Program-made: the position numbers and the translations under genes | Shown here: piece after piece, positions 1 through 11,373 of the stretch | How the letters are laid out: each line of letters starts with the position of its first letter | Numbering within the stretch: the first letter of the stretch is position 1 | Notes under the pieces: model-generated | Database searches by the model: none | Seen by the model: only the letters and a program-made list of their open reading frames with translations | Told to the model about the DNA's origin: nothing | Assembly (NCBI RefSeq): GCF_040054535.1 | Contig: NC_090779.1 | Coordinates: 24,839,501-24,903,500, forward strand | Reading direction: 5' to 3' | Origin: Antennarius striatus | Lineage: Eukaryota; Chordata; Actinopteri; Lophiiformes; Antennariidae | Length of the DNA: 64,000 bases

Positions 1-579
1 CAGCGGAACGCCCGGCCCAGCTCCTCCGCCTGGACCCGCCCCGCCGGCGTCAGCTCGCCCCCCCACTTCAGCACCAGCAGCAGAGACGGGCCGTCCCGCT
101 TGGAGTCTGGGAAACAGGAAGTGGTCTTATTTTAATTTTTTAAATTACTAATTATTATTTATTAATTATTTAATTATTATAATAATTTATAATTATTAAT
201 ATTAATAATAATTCATTTTAATTATTATTTTTTAATTAAAAAACAACAACAACAACAACAACAACTTGGTTTTAAAGCATCTTGAAGCGGACTGGTACCT
301 TCTTCCTCGCTGGAGGCCTTCGGTTGGCCGTTACGCAGGTAGGTCAGCTGGACCTTCCTGTTGATGCCTGAGAAATGACCGTACCTGGGGAGAGAACACA
401 CTTTAGACACACACACACACACACACACACACACTCATGTGGACCGTTTGGACACACACACACACACACAGAAGAATTTAAACCATCATCAGACGTCTGG
501 TTTAAATTTTAAAAAACCGTCGGAGTCGAGATTCCGTTTCATCCCAAAAGAAGCTGAAGATGAAGACGAGGACGGATCC

Positions 580-622
<43 letters not shown>

Positions 623-785
623 CTCGAACCTCTCCAAACTGATTTAAACAAACGCGTTACTCTTTCCACTCACACACAAACACCAACAGCTTCCGTTTGT
701 GCTTCAGTGGGAATCAAACGAAGCTTCGTTCAAAGCGGCTTCTAGTGGGAGAAGCTTCCTCCTGACAGATGTGTGTTCTGAAGCA

Positions 786-817
<32 letters not shown>

Positions 818-3144
818 GTGTTAAGGGCTGGAAATGAATGTGTGTTAATTCATGATGCAGCCGAGTGGACAAAACATCAGGAACACCTTCTGATCATCAA
901 TCAAACTGTAATCCTTATCGATCTTTGCCCTGAATGAATAACCCCGTCGGGCTAACGTGTTCCTAACGTGTTCCTAACGTGTTCCTAACGTTGTGTTCAC
1001 CGCCGGGATGAACGGCAGGAGGTGGAGACTCATCCTTGACGGAGAGGAGAGCGTACTGAGTGTCAGTCAAGCTGGACTCCCTTTCAGAGGCGGAACGAGG
1101 GACGAGGAGCAGGAGAGAAGAGAGAAGCAGAGAGTTAGAGACGGACCACCGCCAAACGTGTCCGTCAGCATGAGGGGGAGTGGGCGGAGCCTGGAGGGAG
1201 GGTGAGAGGACAGTATTTTCTACACTTTAAGGCGCACTGTGGTTCCTGAGGACATTAAAGGTGTTTAGGTGCACCTTAAAGCGCAGAAAATGCTATATCA
1301 AGAGGAGGGGGGAGGGGTGATGATGGCATGGATGACGTCACGTGTTCTCTGAAGGGGCGGGGCTTGAACGCCGGGCGTCACTCACATCTCCAGGACGGTC
1401 TTCAGCTGCTCCAGTTTGGATTTCTTCTCCTCGATCTCGCAGTCGTTGTGCTGACCCAGCTCCGCCAGCAGCAGGCGGGCGATGTCCAGCACCTCCTGGA
1501 AACACGGGGGTCCCCACGTCATCCTGGTGCGGCGGCGGGCGGGGGTGGGGGTGGGGGGGCGAGGACACGCCAGAACGGGCGGGGTTACGTCACTCACCTG
1601 CAGCTGCTTTGGTTTCTTCAGCTTCAGTTTTCCTGATTTGTAGCCGCCGCATTTCTCGAACAGCTCGAAGAATCTGTGGGACAGGAGAAAACCGGAGGTG
1701 GGCGTCGACCAAAGGTGGGCGTCGACCAAAGGTGGGCGTCGACCGGATGGATGCCGCTGCCGTAGTAACGTTTGTAAAAACACTCACAGAGGATGTCTGA
1801 CTTCCATCTTCATCTTCTGCTTGGGGGTGCGGTCGCCGTGGCGAATGATGGCGATGACGCAGCGCAGCTCCATCCTGTAGGGGGGGCGGGAGGGGTGGGG
1901 GGTGGGGCAGAGGAGAGGACGCCACAGAGTTCACTTCCAGGAGAACAAACAGACAACACACTGATATCCTCCTCAGGTGGGGGGGGGGGGCGTACATGCT
2001 TCCTGAGGTCGTCGGGACGATGGGGATGTCTTCGGCTTCCATGGGGATGGACCAGGGGATGTGGAACTGGGGGGCCAACTCCCGCATCACCAGATTCCTG
2101 GAGAGACGGAAAAGCAAATGCGTTGTGAACCAAAACCCAGCCCCCCCCACACACACACACACAGGGACCCACCCCAGGACTTTGGCGCAGTCGTCGTAGT
2201 ATTTCATGGAGTTCTTGACGAAGCTGAAGCCGTTGACGTCGCAGACGAAGGAGTGTCCGTTGGCCCGCAGCAGGTCGAAGCCGCACACCGTTTGCTGTAC
2301 AAACACACGGAGGGAAGACGTTTCCATGCTGGAACTACTTTCCTGGGGGTGGGGGGGCGTTTCGTACCTTGAAGGCCATGCAGACCTTACGGGCCACCAG
2401 CTTCTCCATGGAGGTCAACATGACCGGGTAGCGGATCTCCTTCCCCTCGCTGTCCCGCTCCACCTTCCCGTCTAGGGCGGGGGATTTACGGGCTTCAGCG
2501 TGAGCGTAGTCCGGACCCACGGTGTAAACCTGGGGAAGGACACGCCCACCGGTGACGCGTGACACGTCAGAACCAACCAACCAATCATCTGCGAACGCTA
2601 CCTTCACGTCGGTGCCGTCGGTGGGCATGAACTCCTCGTAAATGTAGGACCCCGTCTTCCTCACGCTGCTCTCAGGGGAGTAAACGCTGCTGCGGCTCCC
2701 GATCTGCAGCACGGGGGGGGTCAGACTGAGACTGTTTCATTCTCTACAATAATAAAGGCGAATCCAGTTTGAATCAACTTTATTAGCAGCGTCTTCTACC
2801 TTCCTGAAGAGCCTCTGGCTGCCCCCCCCAGCGGAGGTGGGGTAGTAGATGTAGACGTTGTGGTCCTCGGCACACACGGGTTTCTCCACGAAGGGTTTGG
2901 GGAACACCTCCCCGTTCACCTCCACGTGGTCCTCCCCCTCCACCAGGCTGCATTCTGCATGGGGTCAGAGGTCAGGTGTGAAGAGGGCGGAGCCTGCCAG
3001 GAAAAAAAACAACACAACAAACGGAACGCACCTTCAGGGTGGTCCGGGTCTCGGTTCAGAACGGCGTAGCGAGGAAGGTCGATGCCCTCCTCACGCAAAA
3101 TCCGGTACACCTCTCTCCTGAGCGCAAAACAAACACATCCATGA

Positions 3145-3231
<87 letters not shown>

Positions 3232-4110
3232 ATCAGACTCCACCTGTCCTGGATGAAATACTGCATGTTCAGGTCGTTGATGAGCAGAGGGTTCCTCAGC
3301 TCGGCGTACGCCACGGCTTTGTCCAGAGGGAAACCTGGGAAACATGGAAAGAACCGGTTACACCTGGAGCCCCTAACGTAAAAAAAATATAATAAAAAAA
3401 CTCCTCTAGCTCCGCCCCCTCGCTCACCTTTGGAGTGGAAGGAGATGAGGCAGTCGCACAGCGGCCAGCGCTCCACCGGCTCCTCCAGGATCACCTCCTC
3501 GGGGAAGACGACCACGTCGATGTAGTCGAACTTGCAGAGGCGCTCCAGGATCTGAGTCATCGGCTTCGACTTGGACTTCTTGGTCATGGCGCAGATTCCC
3601 ACCACGATCTGTCGCTCCGGCGGCTGGGGAAGGAGGTTTCCTGTATTAAATCCAGTTTTATCCCGATCACAAATGGACGCCTCGCACGAAACTAGCTTGT
3701 TTGACCCCCCTGAACTCAACATTCTACCTTGACCTGCACGTTTTTGTGCCTCTGGCTCCCTGAAAATGTTGTTTTTCTGTTTTGTGATTATATCTCATCA
3801 GGTTTGAGACATGTGGACCTAAAAAGGTGATCGGTTTATCTTATTATTTACGTTAATTTAAACGTTTCTGAACCCCCCCCATACTGATATTAAACCAACG
3901 ACAGGTCGTATCTCCTGTGCCTCAAACTTTGCACCCGCCGCTCACCGATTGGTCGTCGTCCTCCTCCATTCGCTCGTCTCCACAGATCTCGCTCCTCATG
4001 GCGTCGCGCTCGTCGTCCTCCCAGCCGAGCACGAAGCGAGGAAGGTCCCTCCGATCCCGCCGCCGTCCCCCTCCTCCTGCCGCCGGTCCGTCGCTGGGGT
4101 CGGACATCAT
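1..4110 (-). CDS. ppip5k1: Inositol hexakisphosphate / diphosphoinositol-pentakisphosphate kinase 1, N-terminal 548 residues (gene continues past the left edge)
   Basis: Bifunctional cytosolic enzyme of inositol pyrophosphate metabolism: an ATP-grasp kinase phosphorylates InsP6/InsP7, and a histidine-acid-phosphatase-like domain follows. Coding exons in transcript order: 3946-4110, 3428-3623, 3244-3334, 3032-3117, 2800-2954, 2602-2703, 2368-2529, 2173-2294, 1996-2097, 1788-1874, 1598-1673, 1386-1495, 299-384, 1-106 (open). All junctions keep frame and use GT/AG. Exon 1 encodes a Gly/Arg- and Asp/Glu-rich head starting MMSDPSDG; the chosen ATG is the first in-frame one after a TTG. The kinase region runs from [20 protein letters not shown] (about residue 60) to [21 protein letters not shown]. 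The phosphatase signature RHGDRTPK is at about residues 405-412, and the window ends in [11 protein letters not shown] of the phosphatase domain. Paralogue choice: residues such as KEIRYPVML and EKLVARKVC fit PPIP5K1 better than PPIP5K2 from memory. The family is about 1,400 residues, so well over half lies outside the window. Confidence 0.93.
3146..3230. repeat. (GT)n microsatellite filling most of a ppip5k1 intron
   Basis: An uninterrupted GT tract of about 85 bp lies inside the 126-bp intron between coding exons 3032-3117 and 3244-3334. In the transcript it reads (AC)n. Confidence 0.95.
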
Positions 4111-4364
4111 CGCCGGCGCCGCTGAGACATGGCTCGTCAAGCGGTTATCAGCGCCACGCCCCTACCCCCCCCCCCTCCTGGAGACGCCCGGCGCCCTGGA
4201 TTGTAAAGTCCAGGTGTAGCCGGAGTGTCTGGGCGGGGGCTGATAGCAGGTGTAACGTTAGAAAAACTGTCAGGACAGAGGAGTTCTGGATTCAGGAGAT
4301 AACATGCTCCAGGCCGCCTTCCTCCCCCAGGAGATACTCCACGGTCAGCGCCGCCCTCTTCGAC
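4111..4364 (-). promoter_or_regulatory. ppip5k1: Probable 5' leader of ppip5k1 joined to its first coding exon, with short upstream ORFs
   Basis: A good acceptor (pyrimidine-rich tract ending ACAG at 4365-4368) would start an exon at 4364 that runs without interruption into the first coding exon. If so, the leader holds an 11-codon upstream ORF (ATG at 4305-4303, stop ending 4270) and a 7-codon one (ATG at 4130-4128). The stop of the second overlaps the main ATGATG start. A third frame from 4364 is open for about 24 codons but matches nothing I know. Exon extent is inferred from splice signals only. Confidence 0.45.
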
Positions 4365-6208
4365 CTGTGAAGAAGAAGAACGAGAAACAAACAGAGTGAA
4401 CAAAACGCTTCCCGTCCAATCAGAAACTAGCGTGACGCGACGCCAGACGCTTCCTGTAGCTCAACTTCCTCCCTGAACTAAACTGTGTGTGTGTGTGTGG
4501 GGGGGGGGTATTTTTGATTTTTAGGGAAGCGGAACAAAGAGAGACGCTGAATTCAGGGTCACCACGACAACGGCGGTCAAAGTTCATCGTCCGCAGGAAG
4601 CGGCGACAACAAATATTCTTTACCTCCAAGAAATAGTTTTCAGCTCCTGCTGTCTCTGAATTTAGGCCACCTGCACTGCTGGAGAACAGTGTGGACTAAA
4701 TTATCAGGACACTCCTCCAGATAAGAAGAACAAACTTTGTCCTTCGGTGTGTTTCAGCACGTTTCCTTGAAACGACCTTGAGATACAGGCGAGAAATAAA
4801 AACACGTACGTGACGGAATCACATTCACAACCACAACTAATCAAATATCGCAGATTTATGAGTGTGTGTGTGTGTGTGTGTGTGTCCGACACCAAAACAC
4901 ACTTGTTATGTAATTCCCTCGTAACTTGAGACAAAGCGAGGTGTGAACTGAAGGCCGGCCCAAAAAAAGAAATCCTGTCTGTCATGTTTGAACACAAACA
5001 GCCGCGGCTCTGCTCGCTGTCATCGTCTCGGCGTGACGCCAGCGCCGCCCTGACCCCTCCACCCCAACGCCAAAGCGCTGACTGAAGGGGAAAAGCATCC
5101 AGAGAGGCGTATCGTATCACCACGCACCACGCGGCGTGCAGGCGGCTGGTGGACGGCTGCCAGGAGGTATCTTTGGGTACCAGACGCTCCTCCTGGTGGA
5201 CGAGTTCTTCCTGCTTCCTGTCAGGAATTTCAGGTTCATATATAGACTCGGAAAAAAACACGAGGCCTCTCCTGCAAGGACGCAGAAACACAAGGCGTGG
5301 GCCAAAGATAACCCGTCATCGCACGACCCCGAACCGGCGGCCTGTCACCGGTTGGGGGTCGCGGAACAGGAACAGAGTCAAATCCAAACTGAATAACTTC
5401 CGCCGGCGATGTAATGTTTCCTCTATTGTTTTGACACCAAGGACGCGACCCCAGAAACACCTGTCGGCAGATCATCACACACACAGTCTAATCCCAACCA
5501 GAAGCTAAAACATGTGACCTGACAGATTAAAATAACTTTCAACACAGAGCTCAGCGACGGGATGAAAGGGGAATAACATTCCTGGGTCTCCATTTGTTCG
5601 ACTCCACACCTCTGATGGTTCAAATGAGACGTCACAAGGTCCCACAAAATAAAACTTAAAATAAAACCACAGGTCGAACCCCGACCCGAGGTGGCTTTTT
5701 CTTGAGTTTCCTATCAATTTCCTGATAATCTGAGACGTCATTTTTAATCTGTGATGAAGTCACTGACGACTTATCGTTTGTTTAACCCAACAAACCTTCA
5801 CTGAAACGCTCCCGCCTCCCAGTTTCATCATCATAAAACAAAAACAAAAAAAAGTCTGCTCTCCTTGATTAAATGAATCGCCTGATTAAAAAAAGTCCCC
5901 AGCTGTCATCTGTGGAATAAAACGCCTCCAATAAAAAGCTTTTAACCTTTGAAACCGTCAGACAGGAAGCCCAGAGTCGTGTTTACAACCAGCGAGGAGA
6001 AGAAGAAGGTCATAGGCTCCAATCCTCTAAGATAAGACGAGAAATTAGAAAACGATGGAGGAATTTATCAAACTGTTTATTACTATTAATAATATTTAAT
6101 ATAATTTACATTACTGGGTTTTCTGGGTCAAAATGGAATGCAATTAGAACAAATCCTCATAAAGCATCAGTTCTTCTCTCACTGCAGATAACATGAAGTC
6201 ATTGCATG

Positions 6209-6282
<74 letters not shown>

Positions 6283-7045
6283 ACAGCTCCTTTATTTACA
6301 CTACACTACAATGTTTGTGTTGGTGGTGGTCTTTAGGTCTCGATCAGCTGGTTCTCACAGACCCACAGGCCTGAGAAACAACAGAGTCAGATTTTCTACC
6401 AATTTAGTGGTTTTGAAGTCACTTTTTTTTTTTGGTGTTTTATTCTGTCTCCTTCAAAATAAAAGTCGTTCTGTTCCACATCTTTTTGTCAGATCATCTC
6501 AGGTTGAATTGAATGAAAATACATTCACTATATTCATTCAATTCAAATTCATTTAGATAATTTTGTACACCAAACACTCATAATGAATATTTTTTATTAT
6601 CCTTGGAGTCATTCTTTGGAACATAAAGAGGAAAAAAAAGCGGCTCAGTTTTCAAACATAATTTACTTATATTATTTATAATTATTAGTGATTTATTATC
6701 TATTATTTATTATATATATATATATTTATGATGTATATTTATGATGTATTTTACGTCTCAGATCCCAGAATCAGAAACTATCGTGTTCATATTCAGACAA
6801 AAAGAAGGTTAAAGTCAAAGTGTTTGGGTTCTCAGGAGGTTCTGACAGGAAACTGATTCATCAGCGCTGAGTCTGATGGAGGTTTAACGGGGACAGAACA
6901 CCTCAAACCGGGACTCAAACCGAACAAACTGCGTCCCATTCCGGACTGGAGCCTCCGCGCTGGGAGACAAAGACGGGGTCGCCTGCTGGTGTCCATCCGC
7001 CCGGACACAACTTTCCTCCACCGAGGGGGGAAAAGCGTGACTTAC
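4365..7045 (-). other. Presumed large 5' intron of ppip5k1
   Basis: No convincing gene is visible. The interval lies between the inferred leader exon and the inferred noncoding first exon. It holds short (GT)n near 4862-4884, an imperfect GC-rich inverted repeat near 5315-5361, an (AC)n tract at 6211-6281 and AT-rich DNA near 6660-6760. An open frame around 5117-5305 (minus) has no family resemblance and no paired splice sites I could trust. Confidence 0.4.
6211..6281. repeat. (AC)n microsatellite
   Basis: About 35 uninterrupted AC units within the presumed ppip5k1 5' intron. Confidence 0.95.
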
Positions 7046-7215
7046 CGGCGGTAAAGCAGCGGTGGTCAGTCGGCCGCGGACATCCCGGTGTCCCCCGGCT
7101 CCACCGGACTCGGATCGGGGCTGTGAACTGTGGTTTAGGTTGTGACGCTCGCTGAAGTCGGCGTCCCGGTCATCGCGGCTGATCCGCCTGACGGCCGCTG
7201 TTCGCTTCCTGCCTT
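7046..7215 (-). promoter_or_regulatory. ppip5k1: Candidate noncoding first exon and CpG-rich promoter of ppip5k1
   Basis: A GC/CpG-rich block on the minus strand ends in an excellent donor (CCG followed by gtaagt, donor at 7045-7040). It sits 2.7 kb upstream of the leader acceptor at 4364. No long frame crosses it, as expected for a noncoding exon. The transcription start is not defined by the sequence; 7215 is only where CpG richness falls off into a T-run. Inference from splice signal and base composition. Confidence 0.45.
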
Positions 7216-7676
7216 TTCTTCACCTTTTCTTTTTTTTTTTTTTTTTAAACCAAGTTTTATTTAATGCTGCGTCAGTACCGCCATCTAGCGACGGATGCTG
7301 AGAACTGCAGCCACCCACACCAGCGGACGATAGAGGGAGGTTTGTTCCACAGATAACAGTTAAATCTGAATCCTTTATTTAATTAATTAATTAATTAATT
7401 AATACCACTGGCGCAAACTTCCGTCCTTTTACACGTTTTTTAATCTTTTTTAACTCGCTTTAAATTTTAAATATTAAATTTACTGCCATCTAGAGGTCAA
7501 TATTGAACATCACAGCAGCGACCTCCTGACTAGATCGAAAAATACGACTTTAAATCACCGGTTTGAAGAATTGCACGAACGGGACAACGAGTCAGACTCA
7601 GGAGGAAAGACTTTGTGTTCTTATTAGGAAATCAAAGCTGTGATTCAACGTCAATTAAGGCCGGTAACATAAATGC
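7216..7676. other. Intergenic DNA between ppip5k1 and the tRNA gene
   Basis: No gene seen. It contains a T-run (7230-7246), a short TTAA/AATT tetranucleotide tract at about 7379-7402 and AT-rich unique sequence. Confidence 0.5.
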
Positions 7677-7748
7677 TTCCCATACCGGGAGTCGAACCCG
7701 GGCCGCCTGGGTGAAAACCAGGAATCCTAACCGCTAGACCATATGGGA
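7677..7748 (-). tRNA. trnE-ttc: tRNA-Glu (anticodon TTC)
   Basis: A complete 72-nt cloverleaf reads on the minus strand. The acceptor stem pairs TCCCATA (7748-7742) with TATGGGA (7684-7678), with discriminator A at 7677. The D-arm carries TGGTCTAGCGGTTAGG (A box). The anticodon stem CCTGG/CCAGG encloses loop TTTTCAC, giving anticodon TTC. The T-arm CCGGGTTCGACTCCCGG (B box) is perfect. No intron; CCA is not encoded, as normal for eukaryotes. All stems pair, so this is likely a functional Pol III gene. Confidence 0.96.
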
Positions 7749-7825
7749 CCGGTAGGAAACCAAATGAGTAGAATAGCTAATAAACCTGTGTGTACCTGTG
7801 TACATGCACATGTATATGTATTGTA

Positions 7826-7830
<5 letters not shown>

Positions 7831-7898
<68 letters not shown>

Positions 7899-7935
7899 TG
7901 CAACACCAGCAGCATTCAGCCACTGAAACACGCAC

Positions 7936-7974
<39 letters not shown>
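7831..7974. repeat. Opposed (GT)n and (AC)n tracts
   Basis: (GT)n at 7831-7895 is followed after about 33 bp by (AC)n at 7929-7974. The two arms are complementary and could fold into a hairpin of 20 or more dinucleotide pairs. Confidence 0.9.
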
Positions 7975-7978
<4 letters not shown>

Positions 7979-8897
7979 CACACAGATTATTTATGATGAA
8001 TGGATTCCTGTGAAGCAGCTGGTGAGGCATTAAAACAACATGTAAACACACACATATTAACAAATGTGAATCAGATTTCTGTCATTAATGGAATGCGGCC
8101 CATAAAGGCTTTAGGTTTCATGGGGTGAAGTTATTTAGCACCTCCTGCAGGAACCACACGCTGCTCGCCGCCATGAGACGCGCCTCACATAGACTCTACT
8201 TCCCAGAAGGCCCCGTGTGCCTGATGTGAACCTGGCACGCCGTCAAAAAAAAGGTGGAGCCCCTCGCCGTCCCATCATGCAACGGGGCATGAGAAGTCAG
8301 TCTGTGCTTTGGCACAAGGGAGTAGTGTTCACCAAAAAAAACCAGCCACCACCTCTCCCTCCTCCTCCTCCTCCTCTTCATCTTCGCTCTCACCACCGAT
8401 CCTGAATTCAAAACGCTTTTTTTTTTTTTTTAAATAAAAAATGCTTTAAATTATGTAACGCATTTAAAGAAAAACGTCGCTGATGGTCGTGTTCCATTCT
8501 GAGAAACATGTGTTTGTCTATGGGTCACCTTCACATCACAGGAAACAGGTTTGAATGTGTGCAGCAGCTAATTAGCATAGCCGCTATAGAGGCGGGCTTG
8601 TTGGGACGTGTACGCCGATAAATTTAGACTTAAACCCAAATATATGTTTAAAAAGAAACAGGAAACTTTCCTTCATGTAGTTTCCATGCATGAAGAGCGT
8701 GATGAAGGGTAGTTAAGGTGAGCGGGTTCACCCGTTTCTCTCCTCCTCCCCCTCTACCGTTTACTTTCTGACATTTTTGCATTTTTCCCAAAACCACAAC
8801 TGATTTTTGTACAAAATTTTGCTGAAGTTTCGCACTTCAGACTCTAGTTGTGAATCTCACATGATCACATTCAAAGGTGAAAACAGCTGCATGTCTG

Positions 8898-9160
8898 CTG
8901 TGGTCATAATCTTTGGGTAGGACTGTCACCTCACGGCAAGAAGGTTCTGGGTTCGATTCCTTTCTTGGTGGAGTTTGCTTTCTGGGGTCTCTCCAGGTAG
9001 TCCGACTTATTTCCACCTCCAAACATAAGCCTCTCAGGTGAACTGGTCACACCCATACCACCCACCCACGTGAGTGGCTGTTTGTGTTTTGTGTGGCCCT
9101 GCTATGAGCTGGCGTCGCAGCTGGGGTGTACCCCGCCTTTTATATCCGTGACCCGCAAGA
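8898..9160 (+). mobile_element. Fish SINE-like interspersed repeat with GGAT tail
   Basis: The order of landmarks matches a very common teleost repeat: a tRNA-like B box in GGTTCTGGGTTCGATTCC, then GGAGTTTGC, then CCACCTCCAAACATA, then GCTATGAGCTGGCG and GGGTGTACCCCGCC, ending in the GGATGGATG microsatellite. The family is recognised from memory without its database name. This copy is diverged and somewhat shortened. A second copy lies in reverse at 13636-13766 and a 3' fragment at 29030-29130. Confidence 0.7.
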
Positions 9161-9724
9161 CGGATAAGATGGATGACAGGAGGATGGATGGATGGATGAA
9201 TGGAGGGATGCATGATGGACGAATGGATGGATGGATGGATGGCTGGATGGATGCATGATGGATGGATGGATGATGGATGGTGGATGGTGGATGGATGGAT
9301 GGATGGATGGATGGATGGTGGATGGATGGATGGATGGATGGATAGATGGATGGATGGATGACTGGATGGATGGATGGATGGATGGATGAATGAATGGATG
9401 GATGAATATGGATGGATGGATGCATGATGGATGGATGCGTGATGGATGATGGATGCATGATGGATGGATGCATGATGGATGGATGGATGCATGATGGATG
9501 GATGCATGATGGATGGATGCATGATGGATGGATGCATGATGGATGGATGCATGATGGATGGATGCATGATGGATGGATGGATGCATGATGGATGGATGCA
9601 TGATGCATGGATGGATGGATGCATGCATGATGGATGGATGGATGGATGGATAGATGGATGGATGGATGGATGGATGGATGGATGATGGATGGATGGATGG
9701 ATGAATGGGTGGATGGATGCATCC
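9161..9724. repeat. (GGAT)n microsatellite block with 15-bp higher-order units
   Basis: About 560 bp of GGAT/GGATG repeats, contiguous with the SINE 3' end. Around 9460-9575 the tract becomes a regular 15-bp unit, catgatggatggatg, repeated about eight times. The long open frames across it (Pro-Ser-Ile-His or Met-Asp-Gly repeats) are artefacts of a stop-free repeat. Confidence 0.95.
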
Positions 9725-9826
9725 AACATGTTCATTAGCGCTGTCGGTGTGGTTCGTACTGTACATCCACTCATTTACACATTTACAGCTATAAAGCAGT
9801 CATTCACTTCTATGGAGACGCTGCCA

Positions 9827-9841
9827 ACACACACACACACA

Positions 9842-9881
<40 letters not shown>

Positions 9882-9987
9882 CACACACACACATTCGCAC
9901 ATTCACACACACACACCTTTCCTTCATGGATAGCAGAGATGGTGAGCCAGGACTGGTTGAAAGAAGGCCTTATGAGGAGGAACCACA

Positions 9988-10066
<79 letters not shown>

Positions 10067-10235
10067 CTTGTATGTCTCAGAACCATCATCTGATGCTGTT
10101 GCGTCTAATTTTAGACCGATCCAGTCGGAACCAGGAGCTGGACCGGTTCGGTCATGTGACTCGCTAACATTAACACACATGTTTTGATTCATCCAGGAAC
10201 ACACCACATACACACACGTCTGTCAATGATGCCGT

Positions 10236-10273
<38 letters not shown>
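9827..10273. repeat. Cluster of (AC)n and (GT)n microsatellites
   Basis: (AC)n at about 9827-9890 with interruptions, (AC)n at 9990-10065, then (GT)n at 10240-10273 in the opposite sense. The DNA between is unique and no gene is visible. Confidence 0.9.
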
Positions 10274-10277
<4 letters not shown>

Positions 10278-10619
10278 GGTGTGTGACTGCATCGGTTCAT
10301 CTGATGAAACAGCTGACTCAGCACTTCAAATTTGTCACCCTGAGGAAAAAAGCCTCAGTCTGGTTTCACTCAGCCCACCGGACCGTCTGTGTCAGCAGAA
10401 TTCCGGTTTGTCTCGGCTCATATTTGGATGATTTGAGGTGGAAGGCGGGGGGGGGGGGGGGGGGAGGACACACAGACGCCTCTGTGTTGACCCCCCTCGT
10501 CCAATCTGAGACGCCTTTCAGGTGGATGTGGAACGCCTCTGGTCGGCTGCACTCACGGGGACTGTAAATGAGCTGGAGTCAGCGGCGCTAAACAACGGTT
10601 GGGATGTGTCGATGCAGAA

Positions 10620-10667
<48 letters not shown>

Positions 10668-11324
10668 CAGAATCCATGTGAGTCATCTCAAGTTAACCTA
10701 GAATAAAATCCTTCATTGGTTCCGGGACAAAACAGACCTTCATGGTCCGGCAGCAGGACGTCAGAACCTTTATTGATTCTGCGAGTCGGCATCTTTACGA
10801 CCCAAACTGTGAAAACACACAACCTGTTCTGGAGACGCGTTGTGAGGCTCAACATATACAGTAGTTAACCCGACTTGTTAAACCTGAACTCTGGATTAAC
10901 GGCCCCCCCCGGAGCCGTTTGAGGCTGACGACACCAGAAGCGACCCCTCAGCAGAACAAGAGTGCTTCAGTTCTCCAGAGGCTTTAAATGATGCGTGTAA
11001 AACTGCTTCTATGAAGTTATTATGTGTGTTTACACACGTGGGCACGTGACGTTACAGCCCGCCCTCCTCCGCCTCTGATTGGCTCTTCATCACGATGACG
11101 TGCCTCATACAGCCCCTCCCTGAAAGCAGGAGGTGAAGGTGCGACTGTGTTTAAATACGATTCACTGTGGAAAATTACCACAGGTTTTAGTGTTTAATTA
11201 ATTAATTTATTGTAAAACAACGATATTAAAAAGAGTAACAGAACGAGTGGTGCTGGTTGGAACGGTCAGCGTGACGTTTGGAGTGACGTCAGCGCGACGC
11301 GTTGCTGAGATAACAATTAGCTTA
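10274..11324. other. Intergenic DNA, no gene seen
   Basis: Contains a run of about 18 G at roughly 10447-10464 and interrupted (AC)n at 10620-10668. The rest is unique sequence without splice-supported frames. Confidence 0.5.
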
Positions 11325-11372
11325 AAGGCTAGAACCCGGGTGAGAACCAGGAATCCCAACCGTTAGACCACA
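11325..11372 (-). pseudogene. Truncated tRNA-Glu-like fragment
   Basis: The minus strand reads TGGTCTAACGGTTGGGATTC, then CCTGGTTCTCACCC, matching the D-arm and anticodon arm of tRNA-Glu with anticodon CTC. It then jumps to GGGTTCTAG, so the variable region and most of the T-arm are deleted and no acceptor stem forms. A nonfunctional tRNA or tRNA-derived fragment, directly abutting a transposon-like end at 11374. Confidence 0.6.
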
Positions 11373-11373
11373 T

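Noticed and set aside
1342-2475. Plus-strand open frames over ppip5k1
   Set aside because: Antisense shadows of GC-rich minus-strand exons; they cross exon and intron boundaries without splice logic.
2472-2484. An acceptor-like CTAG within ppip5k1 exon 2368-2529
   Set aside because: The conserved segment [20 protein letters not shown] continues straight through it, so it is exonic.
3091-3392. Frames rich in His-Thr or Val-Cys
   Set aside because: Pure translations of (GT)n/(AC)n tracts; the same applies to similar frames at 7727-8063, 9689-10213, 34309-34707 and 62270-62727.
5117-5305. Possible minus-strand exon in the ppip5k1 5' intron
   Set aside because: No recognisable family, no in-phase neighbours and poor splice signals.
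7677-7748. tRNA-Glu as a SINE head rather than a gene
   Set aside because: All four stems pair perfectly, the length is exact and no SINE body follows downstream.
9034-9774. Long open frames with Pro-Ser-Ile-His repeats on the minus strand
   Set aside because: They are translations of the GGAT microsatellite, open in several frames at once, with no splice sites, start context or homology.
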